A stretch of DNA of 64,000 nt, taken from NCBI RefSeq assembly GCF_020731145.1, contig NZ_JAJFZN010000002.1:682001-746000 (forward strand), given 5' to 3'. The stretch comes from Sneathiella sp. HT1-7 (GTDB lineage: Bacteria > Pseudomonadota > Alphaproteobacteria > Sneathiellales > Sneathiellaceae). The translations under genes were made by a program, and so were the position numbers. The notes below the pieces were generated by a model that saw only the letters and a program-made list of their open reading frames with translations, made no database searches and was not told the DNA's origin. Within the stretch, counting starts at the first letter, position 1, and each line of letters opens with the position of its first letter. Shown in pieces: positions 46,425 to 54,107 of the stretch.

Positions 46425-47528
46425 ATGGCAATAGTTAAAACAGAACGCCACGAAGATCTGCCACCTCCCGCCAGCCAGACCGGCGTGATTGGATGGATGC
46501 GGGAGAATTTATTCTCCAGCCCGTTGAACGCACTCCTAACGGTGGTGTCGCTCTATGTGATCTGGTGGGCAGTGAGCGGAATAGTCTCCTACGCCTTCAT
46601 CAACGCTAATTTTGTCGGGGAAACCCGGGAAGATTGCACCGGGACAGGGGCCTGCTGGGTCTTTATCAAGGCCCGGTTCGGACAGATCATGTACGGCTTT
46701 TACCCGGTTGAAGAACGCTGGCGCGTTGATATCGGGTATGTTCTTGCAGCAATCGGGCTGTTCCTTGTTCTCTCTGACGTGGTCAAGAACAAGAAATGGC
46801 CGGCGGTCTATATGTTCGTCTTCGTACCGGTCGTTTGTTACTTCCTGTTTTATGGAGGGTCTTTCGGTCTGGAAGTCGTAGAGACTTCCCAGTGGGGCGG
46901 GTTGTTCCTGACCTTGGTGCTGGCATCGGTGTCGATCTTTGTCGCGCTGCCGCTCGGTATTGTCCTTGCGCTTGGACGGCGATCAAGCATGCCGATTGTG
47001 CGGATGCTCTGCGTTGGCTTTATTGAGTTTGTTCGCGGGGTGCCGTTGATCACAGTCCTGTTCATGGCCTCGGTCATGTTGCCGTTGTTCCTGCCAGAAG
47101 GTATGAACTTCGACAAGCTTATCCGGGCGCTCGTCGGCATGTCGCTTTTCTCCGCGGCCTATATGGCCGAGGTGGTGCGCGGTGGATTGCAGGCGATCCC
47201 CAAAGGCCAGATGGAGGCCGCGAAAAGCCTCGGCCTTGGATATTGGCAGGCAATGGGGCTTATAATACTGCCTCAGGCGCTTAAGATTGCAATTCCCTCA
47301 ATCGTCAACACCTTCATCGGTCTGTTTAAGGACACGACGCTGGTGCTGATCATCGGGTTGCTGGACTTGCTCAGCATTGTTAAAGCTGGAACCACCGATA
47401 AGGAATGGGTCGGGATGGCGACCGAAGGCTATGTCTTCGTTGCGGCCGTCTTCTGGGTCTTCTGTTTCGGTATGTCGCGTTATAGCATCTGGTTGGAGAA
47501 CAAACTCCACACCGGTCACAAAAGATAG
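46425..47528 (+). CDS. aapM: General amino-acid ABC transporter permease AapM
   Basis: The 367-residue partner permease has the EAA loop KGQMEAAKSLGLGYWQAMGL and ends in a short polar tail. The periplasmic part holds two Cys (EDCTGTGACWVF), the conserved feature of AapM/BztC. ATG 46425 lies one base after the aapQ stop and is preceded by GGAGAG; an earlier GTG-type start at 46404 would overlap aapQ. Confidence 0.95.
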   Translation: MAIVKTERHEDLPPPASQTGVIGWMRENLFSSPLNALLTVVSLYVIWWAVSGIVSYAFINANFVGETREDCTGTGACWVFIKARFGQIMYGFYPVEERWRVDIGYVLAAIGLFLVLSDVVKNKKWPAVYMFVFVPVVCYFLFYGGSFGLEVVETSQWGGLFLTLVLASVSIFVALPLGIVLALGRRSSMPIVRMLCVGFIEFVRGVPLITVLFMASVMLPLFLPEGMNFDKLIRALVGMSLFSAAYMAEVVRGGLQAIPKGQMEAAKSLGLGYWQAMGLIILPQALKIAIPSIVNTFIGLFKDTTLVLIIGLLDLLSIVKAGTTDKEWVGMATEGYVFVAAVFWVFCFGMSRYSIWLENKLHTGHKR

Positions 47529-47540
47529 GAGGGCGGAAAT

Positions 47541-48311
47541 ATGAGTGAAGCTGCCATGACACAAACTGATATGGATGTCGCGATTCAACTGATCGGGATG
47601 CATAAATGGTATGGTGAGTTCCATGTCCTGAAAGACATCAACCTCACAGTGGAGCGGGGAGAGAAAATCGTTGTCTGCGGGCCGTCTGGCTCGGGCAAGT
47701 CAACGATGATCCGCTGCATTAACCGACTGGAGGAGCATCAGCAGGGCCAGATCATTGTGGACGGGATTGAACTCACAAACGATGTGAAGAAGATCGATGA
47801 AATCCGCCGTGAGGTGGGGATGGTCTTCCAGCATTTTAATCTGTTTCCGCATCTGACGGTTTTGGAAAACTGCACGCTCGCGCCGATTTGGGTCCGCAAG
47901 ACCCCGAAGGCGGAGGCCGAGGAAACGGCGATGAAGTTCCTTGAACGGGTGAAAATCCCCGAACAGGCGCTGAAATATCCGGGGCAACTCTCGGGCGGAC
48001 AGCAGCAGCGTGTGGCGATTGCCCGCTCGCTCTGCATGAACCCGCGCATCATGCTGTTTGATGAGCCGACATCGGCGCTTGACCCGGAAATGATTTCAGA
48101 GGTGTTGGACACCATGATCAGTCTCGCCGAAGAGGGTATGACCATGATCTGTGTGACCCATGAAATGGGCTTCGCCAAGACGGTCGCCGATCGGGTGATC
48201 TTCATGGACGCCGGCGAGATTATCGAGCAGGCGCCACCAACGGAATTCTTCGAGAATCCGCAAAGCGAACGGACCCAGCTTTTCCTAAGCCAGATCCTGC
48301 ACAACGGCTGA
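47541..48311 (+). CDS. aapP: General amino-acid ABC transporter ATP-binding protein AapP
   Basis: The 256-residue ATPase has Walker [10 protein letters not shown], the signature [15 protein letters not shown] and Walker [16 protein letters not shown], with the amino-acid-importer feature [17 protein letters not shown]. It drives import through AapQM. GGAGGGCGG precedes the start. A strong terminator closes the operon. Confidence 0.97.
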   Translation: MSEAAMTQTDMDVAIQLIGMHKWYGEFHVLKDINLTVERGEKIVVCGPSGSGKSTMIRCINRLEEHQQGQIIVDGIELTNDVKKIDEIRREVGMVFQHFNLFPHLTVLENCTLAPIWVRKTPKAEAEETAMKFLERVKIPEQALKYPGQLSGGQQQRVAIARSLCMNPRIMLFDEPTSALDPEMISEVLDTMISLAEEGMTMICVTHEMGFAKTVADRVIFMDAGEIIEQAPPTEFFENPQSERTQLFLSQILHNG

Positions 48312-48330
48312 TAAACTATTCTATCGAAAG

Positions 48331-48364
48331 AAAAAGCCCGGCGATAAATTGTCGGGCTTTTTTG
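48331..48364. terminator. Intrinsic terminator after aapP
   Basis: AGCCCGGCGA/TTGTCGGGCT form a stem with one mismatch, flanked by an A-run on the left and six T on the right. It sits between convergent genes and can work in both directions. Confidence 0.9.
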
Positions 48365-48377
48365 TGGGAAAAGGGAC

Positions 48378-49193
48378 TTAACTCCCCGCGCCGAGGGATT
48401 TCCAGTATTTGGTATTGAGCTTGCCGATCATTCGGTCGTGCCAACTGCCCAAGCAGCCACGGAAGCTGAGGCTACCGGCGATGGTGCGGTCATAGCATTC
48501 CTTAACAACAGCGTTTGCATTGTCCTTCGCACCGCTCGCAAAGCCGGAGCTTTTGGTGATTTCCTGATAGCTCGCGCGGACGGTGGCGCGATCTTCATCG
48601 CTGGCCCGGCCGCGCCAGGGCAGGCGGTTGATCGCCTGATTGATAAGCTCTGCTGCGTCGCGCTTGTTCTCATCCAGATCGACGAGCTGCGTCGCCGCCG
48701 CCCGGAGCGGTCCGGTGGCGAGCAAGATATCCTCCTCCGTCTGAGGCTTCACGTCATTGGCAATTGGCAGCGGGACAAGGGAGAGATTTTTCGGCACGGA
48801 AATGCTCACCTCCAGTGGGCCGTATTTCGTCAGCTGGCTTTCCTGAAAGGCGAGGCGCACCGCGTTATGGCCGCGCGCGGCGGTAATCTCAAGCGGGAGA
48901 TGGGCGAGGGAGATTTCTTGCCCCGCTGCGTTCCGGCCCATAAGATCGAAGAAGGTCTCTCCATGCACATAGTATCCCGCGCCAATATTAGGGGAGGCGC
49001 GATGTTCCTGGAGGCAGATGGTGGTCAGCTCCACCGTGCATTCTCCGGCCTCGCAGGTGACGGGGAGTTTCAGGTCCGTTGCCGCAACGGCCAAGATCTG
49101 TGGTGCGGCAAGGGCTGGCAGGGCGGCTATGGCCGCGGTCAGCGAAGCCGCAATAAAGAGGGAGGGCTGATGTTTCTTGTTCAGGGGCGCCAT
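48378..49193 (-). CDS. Periplasmic protein of unknown function
   Basis: The 271-residue product has a signal peptide (about 1-29, ending ALAA). The mature protein starts with a Cys pair in VTCEAGECTVELTTIC and a beta-rich region (about 35-145), then a helical part with two more Cys (KECYDRT, RGCLGSW). I recognise no family. Placement between the aap terminator and a GNAT gene gives no functional clue. The Cys pattern suggests two disulfides. Confidence 0.7.
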   Translation of the reverse strand: MAPLNKKHQPSLFIAASLTAAIAALPALAAPQILAVAATDLKLPVTCEAGECTVELTTICLQEHRASPNIGAGYYVHGETFFDLMGRNAAGQEISLAHLPLEITAARGHNAVRLAFQESQLTKYGPLEVSISVPKNLSLVPLPIANDVKPQTEEDILLATGPLRAAATQLVDLDENKRDAAELINQAINRLPWRGRASDEDRATVRASYQEITKSSGFASGAKDNANAVVKECYDRTIAGSLSFRGCLGSWHDRMIGKLNTKYWKSLGAGS

Positions 49194-49286
49194 GTGAAAA
49201 CCTCCGCGCGTAACGAAACCGGCATATACATCAGAATAAACTTATATTCCTAACCGGTCAACGCGGAGATGATCACTTCCAGGCGA

Positions 49287-49844
49287 TCAGATATCTTCTA
49301 TGGGGTCAATCTCGATCTCGCGGCGGCGGATCGGTTCGAACCCGGCGCGCTGATACATCGGCAGCGCCTTCGGATGGTCCAACGTGCAGGTATTGACGGT
49401 TACCCGTTCCGGTCCCTTTTCCCAGGCTTCTTCCAGTGCCCAGTTGAGAAAATAGGGGCCAAGCCGCATTCCGATAAATTCGGGCATGATCCCGAAATAG
49501 GCGACATCGACGGCATCGGGCATTTCGGCTGCGTTCAGTTCGACAAAGCCCGCGGGCACGCCTTTGATATAAAGCACATAGACTTCGGTTGTTTCCGCCT
49601 GAAGAATTTCTTCAAGTTCCGCATCAGGGACAAGACGACGATCAATCCATCCCCAGTCTCGCCCGACCGTGTTGTAAAGATAACGATAAAAGGATACCGT
49701 CGGCGTCTCCGCGCGGATAATCGCGTGGGGGATAGCCGGGGGCGGGGGTGGTGCGGCGTTCTGCCGTTCCGTCATTTCAAGGAAAGTGATGGTAACGGGC
49801 CATTTGCCCGTGTGGGTCGGTGTCGGGGGGCGTTTAATCGGCAT
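49287..49844 (-). CDS. GNAT-family N-acetyltransferase
   Basis: The 185-residue protein has the GNAT core: YVLYIKGVPAGFVELN, the acetyl-CoA-binding stretch FGIMPEFIGMRLGPYFLNWA (a variant of the Q/RxxGxG/A loop), and the closing VNTCTLDHPKALPMYQRAGF. The N-terminal 45 residues are Pro-rich. Substrate unknown. It lies two bases after sseA, so the two are co-transcribed. Confidence 0.88.
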   Translation of the reverse strand: MPIKRPPTPTHTGKWPVTITFLEMTERQNAAPPPPPAIPHAIIRAETPTVSFYRYLYNTVGRDWGWIDRRLVPDAELEEILQAETTEVYVLYIKGVPAGFVELNAAEMPDAVDVAYFGIMPEFIGMRLGPYFLNWALEEAWEKGPERVTVNTCTLDHPKALPMYQRAGFEPIRRREIEIDPIEDI

Positions 49845-49846
49845 TC

Positions 49847-50704
49847 TTACTTTCCGGTTTCGACTGGCAATTCCTCATCGAGAGCCCATTCGGTCCATGA
49901 TCCGTCAAAAACGGCAACACGTTGATGACCCAGAAGATGCAGGCCGAACGCCAGGACGCAAGCGGTTATTCCCGATCCACAAGATGTAATCACCGGTTTC
50001 TTTAAATCAACTCCTGCACTCTCAAAAGATGCAGAAAGTTCAGCGGCAGGACGGAAAGTTCCATCACCGTCTTTTAGAAGATTTGTGAAGGGCAGGTTTT
50101 TTGCGCCGGGAATATGGCCGCTGCGCAAGCCTTCGCGGGGTTCCGGTTCCGTCCCTTCAAACCGACCGGCGGAGCGGGCATCAAGCACCTGTTCGCGGCC
50201 CTGATTTATATTGCGCGCGACCTGATCTTTTTCGCGCAGGAGGAAGCTGTTGATGCGGGATGTGAAATGCCGCTCGGCGGGTTTTACCGGCATATCATCG
50301 ACGGGGCGTCCCTCTGCTTTCCATTTGGGCAGGCCGCCATCGAGAATGGCCACATCCTGATGACCGAAAAGGCGGAGCAGCCACCAGGCACGTGCGGCGC
50401 TGACATTCCCAATGGTATCATAGACAACAATCCGGTTCCCATCGCCGAGGCCAAGTTTCCGCATCCGGCTTGAGAATTTTTCCGGGCTCGGCACCATATG
50501 AGGGAGCGGGTTATCAGTGTCGGCAATCTCGTCAATATCGAAGAAGACGGCGCCGGGAATATGTTCCGCGTCATATTCTGCGCGTGGGTTGCGCCCGGTC
50601 GCGGGCATATGCCAAGACGCATCGACGATCCGTACATCAGGGGCGGCGGCATGCTCCGTCAGCCATTCGGTTGAAACAAGCGAGGATGAATTTACATAGG
50701 ACAT
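49847..50704 (-). CDS. sseA: 3-mercaptopyruvate sulfurtransferase
   Basis: Two rhodanese domains in 285 residues; the second holds the catalytic Cys in the loop CGSGITA near residue 240, the MST-type loop, as opposed to the rhodanese-type CRxGxx. It moves sulfur from mercaptopyruvate to thiols or cyanide. It sits with cysK and alaX in a minus-strand group linked to cysteine metabolism. Confidence 0.93.
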   Translation of the reverse strand: MSYVNSSSLVSTEWLTEHAAAPDVRIVDASWHMPATGRNPRAEYDAEHIPGAVFFDIDEIADTDNPLPHMVPSPEKFSSRMRKLGLGDGNRIVVYDTIGNVSAARAWWLLRLFGHQDVAILDGGLPKWKAEGRPVDDMPVKPAERHFTSRINSFLLREKDQVARNINQGREQVLDARSAGRFEGTEPEPREGLRSGHIPGAKNLPFTNLLKDGDGTFRPAAELSASFESAGVDLKKPVITSCGSGITACVLAFGLHLLGHQRVAVFDGSWTEWALDEELPVETGK

Positions 50705-50744
50705 ATTTTTACTTACACCTTATTCGGTCGTACCGGCTTTGATT

Positions 50745-51458
50745 TCACGCAACAAATTCTAGCGATACTCGCCGGTTTTGCCGACCCTTCTTTTCAATTT
50801 TTCTCACCCTGACTTCCCCGATCTCCGAAGTATTACGCACATGGGTGCCGCCGCAGGGCTGCAAATCCACGCCTTCCACCTTGATCAGGCGGATGCGACC
50901 AGCACCGCGTGGCGGCTGGACAGACATGGTTTTTACCAGTTCGGGCTTTGCGTCGAGCTCTTCTTCGCTGATCCAGTCACTCGTCAGCGCGTGATTTTCA
51001 TTGATAATCCGGTTGAGCTCAACTGTGATTTCTTCCTTATCAAGGGTTGCTTCAGGGAGATCGAAATCGAGCCGCCCCTTGCCGTCGGAAACCTGTCCGC
51101 CGGTCACCGGGTAGGGCAGCACGGCGGAAAGAAGATGCAGGCAACTATGCATGCGCATCAGGCGATGACGCGTATCCCAGTCGATCTCGGCCGTTATCGT
51201 GGCGCCAATGTCGGGGAGGGGGCTTCCCTCCGCCGGGACATGGACGATTTCGTCGGGGGTGTTCCCTTTGACAGCCGTCGCGATTTCAATATTTGTGCCG
51301 TCGGCCAATATCAGCTTGCCCTTATCGCCCGGCTGGCCGCCGCCGGTGGGATAGAAAACTGTCTGGTCCAGAATGATGCCGCCCTGCTCATTCACGCCTG
51401 TCACCACCGCCGACGTTTGAGTTAGATAGGCATCGTCGCGAAAGAGGGACAGTGTCAT
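50745..51458 (-). CDS. Alanyl-tRNA editing protein (AlaX type)
   Basis: A stand-alone relative of the AlaRS editing domain, 237 residues. Zinc-site motifs are HSCLH (HxxxH) and CGGTHVRN (CxxxH), and an N-terminal beta-barrel with FYPTGGGQPGDKG is present. It hydrolyses Ser- or Gly-tRNA(Ala) formed in error. The start at 51458 (MTLSLFRDDAYL) fits the family; a longer frame to 51503 overlaps the cysK end. Confidence 0.92.
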   Translation of the reverse strand: MTLSLFRDDAYLTQTSAVVTGVNEQGGIILDQTVFYPTGGGQPGDKGKLILADGTNIEIATAVKGNTPDEIVHVPAEGSPLPDIGATITAEIDWDTRHRLMRMHSCLHLLSAVLPYPVTGGQVSDGKGRLDFDLPEATLDKEEITVELNRIINENHALTSDWISEEELDAKPELVKTMSVQPPRGAGRIRLIKVEGVDLQPCGGTHVRNTSEIGEVRVRKIEKKGRQNRRVSLEFVA

Positions 51459-51474
51459 GATATTCTCCGGTTGG

Positions 51475-52485
51475 TCAGCTATCGCCGGAGAGCCAAGGAG
51501 CAACCGGCAGGTTCTTTTCTTTCAGCATATCAATGTCCATCAATTTGCTAAAGTATTTTTGCGCGGTATCGCAAAGAACCGTGACAATCGTATGGCCGGG
51601 ACCCATTTCCTTCGCCATGCGGATGGCGCCGGCGACATTGATGCCACTGGAAAGGCCCATCTGTAATCCCTCATGGATGTTGAGGTCATAAAGCACGTTG
51701 AGCGCCTCGACATCGTCGATCTGGAACGGCAGGTCGATATCGAGACCCTCCAGGTTGGCGGTAATGCGGCCCTGGCCGATCCCTTCGGTGATGGAACTGC
51801 CTTCGGACTTCATTTCGCCGTTCTTGTAGTAATTAAAGAGCGCTGCGCCCATTGGATCGGCGAGGCCGATCTTGATGCTCGGGTTTTTTGCCCGAAGTGC
51901 CGTCGCCACGCCAGCGAGGGTACCACCACTACCGACCGCGCAGATAAAGCCGTTGATCTTGCCGTCGGTCTGGTTCCAGATTTCCGGGCCCGTGGTGTCG
52001 ATATGTCCCTGACGATTGGCGACATTATCAAACTGGTTGGCCCAGATAGCGCCACCCGGATGGGTTTTCGCCAGTTCCTCCGCCAGCCGGCCGGAATATT
52101 TGATGTAATTATTCTCGTCCTTATAGGGTTTCGCCGGAACAAGGCGGAGATCCGCACCGCAATATCTTAGAAGCGCTTTCTTCTCATCCGTCTGCGTTTC
52201 AGGCATGACGATGACGGTCTTGTATCCCTTGGCGTTCGCTACAAGGGCGAGGCCGATGCCGGTATTGCCCGCGGTCCCTTCAACGATCAGACCGCCGGGC
52301 TTGAGCAGACCCTTCGCCTCCGCATCCTTGACGATGGCAAGGGCGGCGCGGTCCTTCACCGATCCACCAGGATTGAGAAATTCGGCCTTGCCGTATATAT
52401 CGCAGCCCGTAGCTTCCGAGGCGGCAGTCAGGCGGATAAGCGGCGTGTTGCCGATGCTGTCGATAAAGTCTTTGCGAATTTCCAT
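51475..52485 (-). CDS. cysK: Cysteine synthase A
   Basis: A PLP-dependent O-acetylserine sulfhydrylase of 336 residues. The PLP lysine is Lys44 in NPGGSVKDRAA; the phosphate-binding loop is VGSGGTLAG and the substrate loop EGTAGNTGIGLA (TAGNT in place of the commoner TSGNT). It forms cysteine from O-acetylserine made by cysE and sulfide. It is the first gene of the run cysK-alaX-sseA-GNAT. Upstream lies an AT-rich gap and then phage-type genes. Confidence 0.95.
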   Translation of the reverse strand: MEIRKDFIDSIGNTPLIRLTAASEATGCDIYGKAEFLNPGGSVKDRAALAIVKDAEAKGLLKPGGLIVEGTAGNTGIGLALVANAKGYKTVIVMPETQTDEKKALLRYCGADLRLVPAKPYKDENNYIKYSGRLAEELAKTHPGGAIWANQFDNVANRQGHIDTTGPEIWNQTDGKINGFICAVGSGGTLAGVATALRAKNPSIKIGLADPMGAALFNYYKNGEMKSEGSSITEGIGQGRITANLEGLDIDLPFQIDDVEALNVLYDLNIHEGLQMGLSSGINVAGAIRMAKEMGPGHTIVTVLCDTAQKYFSKLMDIDMLKEKNLPVAPWLSGDS

Positions 52486-52635
52486 GGGATTCTCTGTGGT
52501 TCTTTCTTATTACCATTGTATTTATGTTAATTTGGCGATTTACCCCGGAAGCGTCAAGCGTTGTGGAGGAATAAAATTTTCGACTGATTTTCAGGGTCTA
52601 TTTGTGCAACGCAAATAATGTTTGAAATCTAACAT

Positions 52636-52665
52636 TTGACGTAATAAGTCGAAAGTTGTTATAAT
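52636..52665 (+). promoter_or_regulatory. Predicted sigma-70 promoter
   Basis: TTGACG at 52636-52641 and TATAAT at 52660-52665, separated by 18 bases, within an AT-rich stretch. Transcription would run right into the gene at 52912, giving a leader of about 240 bases that contains the hairpin at 52770. Confidence 0.6.
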
Positions 52666-52769
52666 ATAAATATTATTAATATTACAAAAAAATTGCATTT
52701 ATAATTTTAATGTTGTGTGAGTTTGTACTTTAAACATTTTTCTCAACCGACTTTACCCTTCTTTTTTAA

Positions 52770-52806
52770 GCGCACGCGTCGGCCTCCGATGCGAAAAAAT
52801 GTGCGC
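52770..52806. repeat. Palindromic hairpin element
   Basis: GCGTCGG (52776-52782) pairs with CCGATGC (52786-52792, one G-U), and outer arms GCGCAC (52770-52775) and GTGCGC (52801-52806) pair around an A-rich bulge. No T-run follows on either strand, so it is not a classic terminator; it may fold in the leader RNA or bind a protein. Confidence 0.45.
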
Positions 52807-52911
52807 ATTTATATTTCCGACTACTCCCAAGGCCTACAGAAACGGCAGAATGCCCTCCGTAGCTGGATTATGAGCAAAGCAATAAATCACATTCTATGAT
52901 TGAGAGGAACT

Positions 52912-53421
52912 ATGACATCCAAACAGACGGGCGCTCGCACAGCGCGGGAAGCACTTTTGGCGCCACGTACGACAGATCGCAGCGTCAGATCACCCGCCTG
53001 CGGCCGGAACATAAAATTGCGATCCCGGCCCGGCGCTAATCCTTCGGGAAGACTTAGAAAGACAGATATGAAAGCGCGAGAGCCACGTCTCTTTTCCATG
53101 CTGACGGACGATCAGGTAAGGATTGCGGAGAAAATTGCCCGCGGATTTCATTTGCGTACAGCGGGGCTCGGTATGCGGACGCAAAATTATAGTCGATTAC
53201 CCTCATCAACGGGGAATACGGAGGATTGGCAGGTTGAGTTGATGCGTCGATTTATGCTCTGGGCTGTCCGGGTACAGGAAGCAGGTTTGTCGCTTTCTGC
53301 TGTGCTTGATGTCATTATATTTGGGAAGAGTTGCCGGGCTGTTGATCGAGCGCGAAAGAAGCGAAATGGCTATGCGCGGGCGCAGTTGAATGATGCCTTG
53401 GCGCTTTATGAAAACATATAA
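52912..53421 (+). CDS. Unknown phage-associated protein, possible regulator
   Basis: The 169-residue basic protein is not recognised with confidence. It has an Arg-rich, probably disordered N-terminus (1-55), then a helical C-terminal part with QVRIAEKIARGFHLRTAGLG and MRRFMLWAVRVQEAGLSLSA followed by a GKSCRAVDRARKKRNG segment. The C-terminal layout is faintly like DUF6456-type alphaproteobacterial DNA-binding proteins, a weak impression only. ATG 52912 follows GAGAGGAAC. It ends 24 bases before the late-operon promoter, a place where phages often encode late regulators. Confidence 0.6.
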   Translation: MTSKQTGARTAREALLAPRTTDRSVRSPACGRNIKLRSRPGANPSGRLRKTDMKAREPRLFSMLTDDQVRIAEKIARGFHLRTAGLGMRTQNYSRLPSSTGNTEDWQVELMRRFMLWAVRVQEAGLSLSAVLDVIIFGKSCRAVDRARKKRNGYARAQLNDALALYENI

Positions 53422-53444
53422 AAACACTTAATGATAGAAAAATA

Positions 53445-53481
53445 TTGACAATCGGGGAACGTTTCTTTATACTGATTGTCA
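53445..53481 (+). promoter_or_regulatory. Consensus promoter inside an inverted-repeat operator
   Basis: TTGACA (53445-53450) and TATACT (53468-53473) are separated by exactly 17 bases. The perfect inverted repeat TGACAATC (53446-53453) / GATTGTCA (53474-53481) overlaps the -35 box and the expected start point. A repressor or activator dimer pair could bind both arms. It fires toward an intrinsic terminator about 15 bases after the predicted start and then the terminase operon. Confidence 0.75.
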
Positions 53482-53494
53482 TAGTCGGAAATTG

Positions 53495-53535
53495 GGCCCA
53501 TGGAAATCGAAGAATTTCCGTGGGCCTTTCTTATT
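53495..53535 (+). terminator. Intrinsic terminator just after the phage promoter
   Basis: A 13-bp stem (53495-53507 with 53514-53526, one G-U pair) with a six-base loop, followed by TTTCTTATT. Without antitermination the promoter at 53445 would yield only a transcript of about 55 bases. The region to terS (53536-53705) has no gene but one more hairpin. Confidence 0.8.
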
Positions 53536-53592
53536 GAAGATTAAATCAATAAAAACAACGATAAAAAACCCAGCAAATTAAAAATATAGCCC

Positions 53593-53619
53593 CTCTGAGG
53601 AAATCTATCCTCCTCAGAG
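53593..53619. repeat. Hairpin ahead of terS
   Basis: CTCTGAGG (53593-53600) and CCTCAGAG (53612-53619) form a perfect 8-bp stem with an 11-base loop. No T-run follows. It could act in RNA regulation or be a packaging-related site near the terminase genes; neither is shown. Confidence 0.4.
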
Positions 53620-53705
53620 AACGCCGCATGGCGGAATAATTACGGTTTGAGTGAACACTAAATAGTAGTAAATATACTTATTGTCTATAAATTGAGGCTT
53701 CTGGA

Positions 53706-54107
53706 ATGTCGACCATCGAGCTGATTAAATCTGCCCTGAATAACAAGATATGGCGGCGTAATGTCGCCCTTCCACTGCTAGAGGATATCAAGCAGGCAGG
53801 AAGGATCAATGATATCGTTGCCCTATTGGGGTCCGTCTTTCTGAAGAAGGAGGAAGAGACCGTCCGCCGCTTTGTCGCGGATGTGTTTGCCGGGGAAATT
53901 CTGGAAATCGCTGACGGCGTCAATGATAACGGAGAAGACAAAGAGGCACGGGAGGATATTGCCCGCTCGAAGCTCCGGATCGATACGCGGAAATGGCTGA
54001 TGGCACATTTCGCACCGACGCAATATGGCGAGGGCGCGGCGAATGACAAGGGCAAGCGCAGCTTCCCCGTACCCCGCCTGTACCTGCCGGAAAATGGCCG
54101 TGATTAA
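53706..54107 (+). CDS. Terminase small subunit-like protein
   Basis: The 133-residue protein ends in the region typical of small terminase subunits: AREDIARSKLRIDTRKWLMA followed by HFAPTQYGE. The N-terminal half is helical and acidic-basic mixed. It should recognise phage DNA for packaging. Its end overlaps the large-subunit start by 14 bases. Confidence 0.78.
   Translation: MSTIELIKSALNNKIWRRNVALPLLEDIKQAGRINDIVALLGSVFLKKEEETVRRFVADVFAGEILEIADGVNDNGEDKEAREDIARSKLRIDTRKWLMAHFAPTQYGEGAANDKGKRSFPVPRLYLPENGRD

Larger units (their letters stand above)
52486..52911. other. AT-rich boundary region between cysK and the phage-like element
   Basis: About 425 bases with no supported gene and a GC content far below that of the neighbours, most extreme at 52560-52770. 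It contains a consensus-like rightward promoter (52636-52665) and a structured palindrome (52770-52806). A frame encoding 36-60 residues at 52717-52899 has no good start and is not supported. No tRNA, integrase or direct repeat that would mark an attachment site was recognised. Confidence 0.6.

Noticed and set aside
52770-52806. Terminator for cysK or for a phage transcript
   Set aside because: The hairpin is good but no T-run follows on either strand, and cysK runs away from it.
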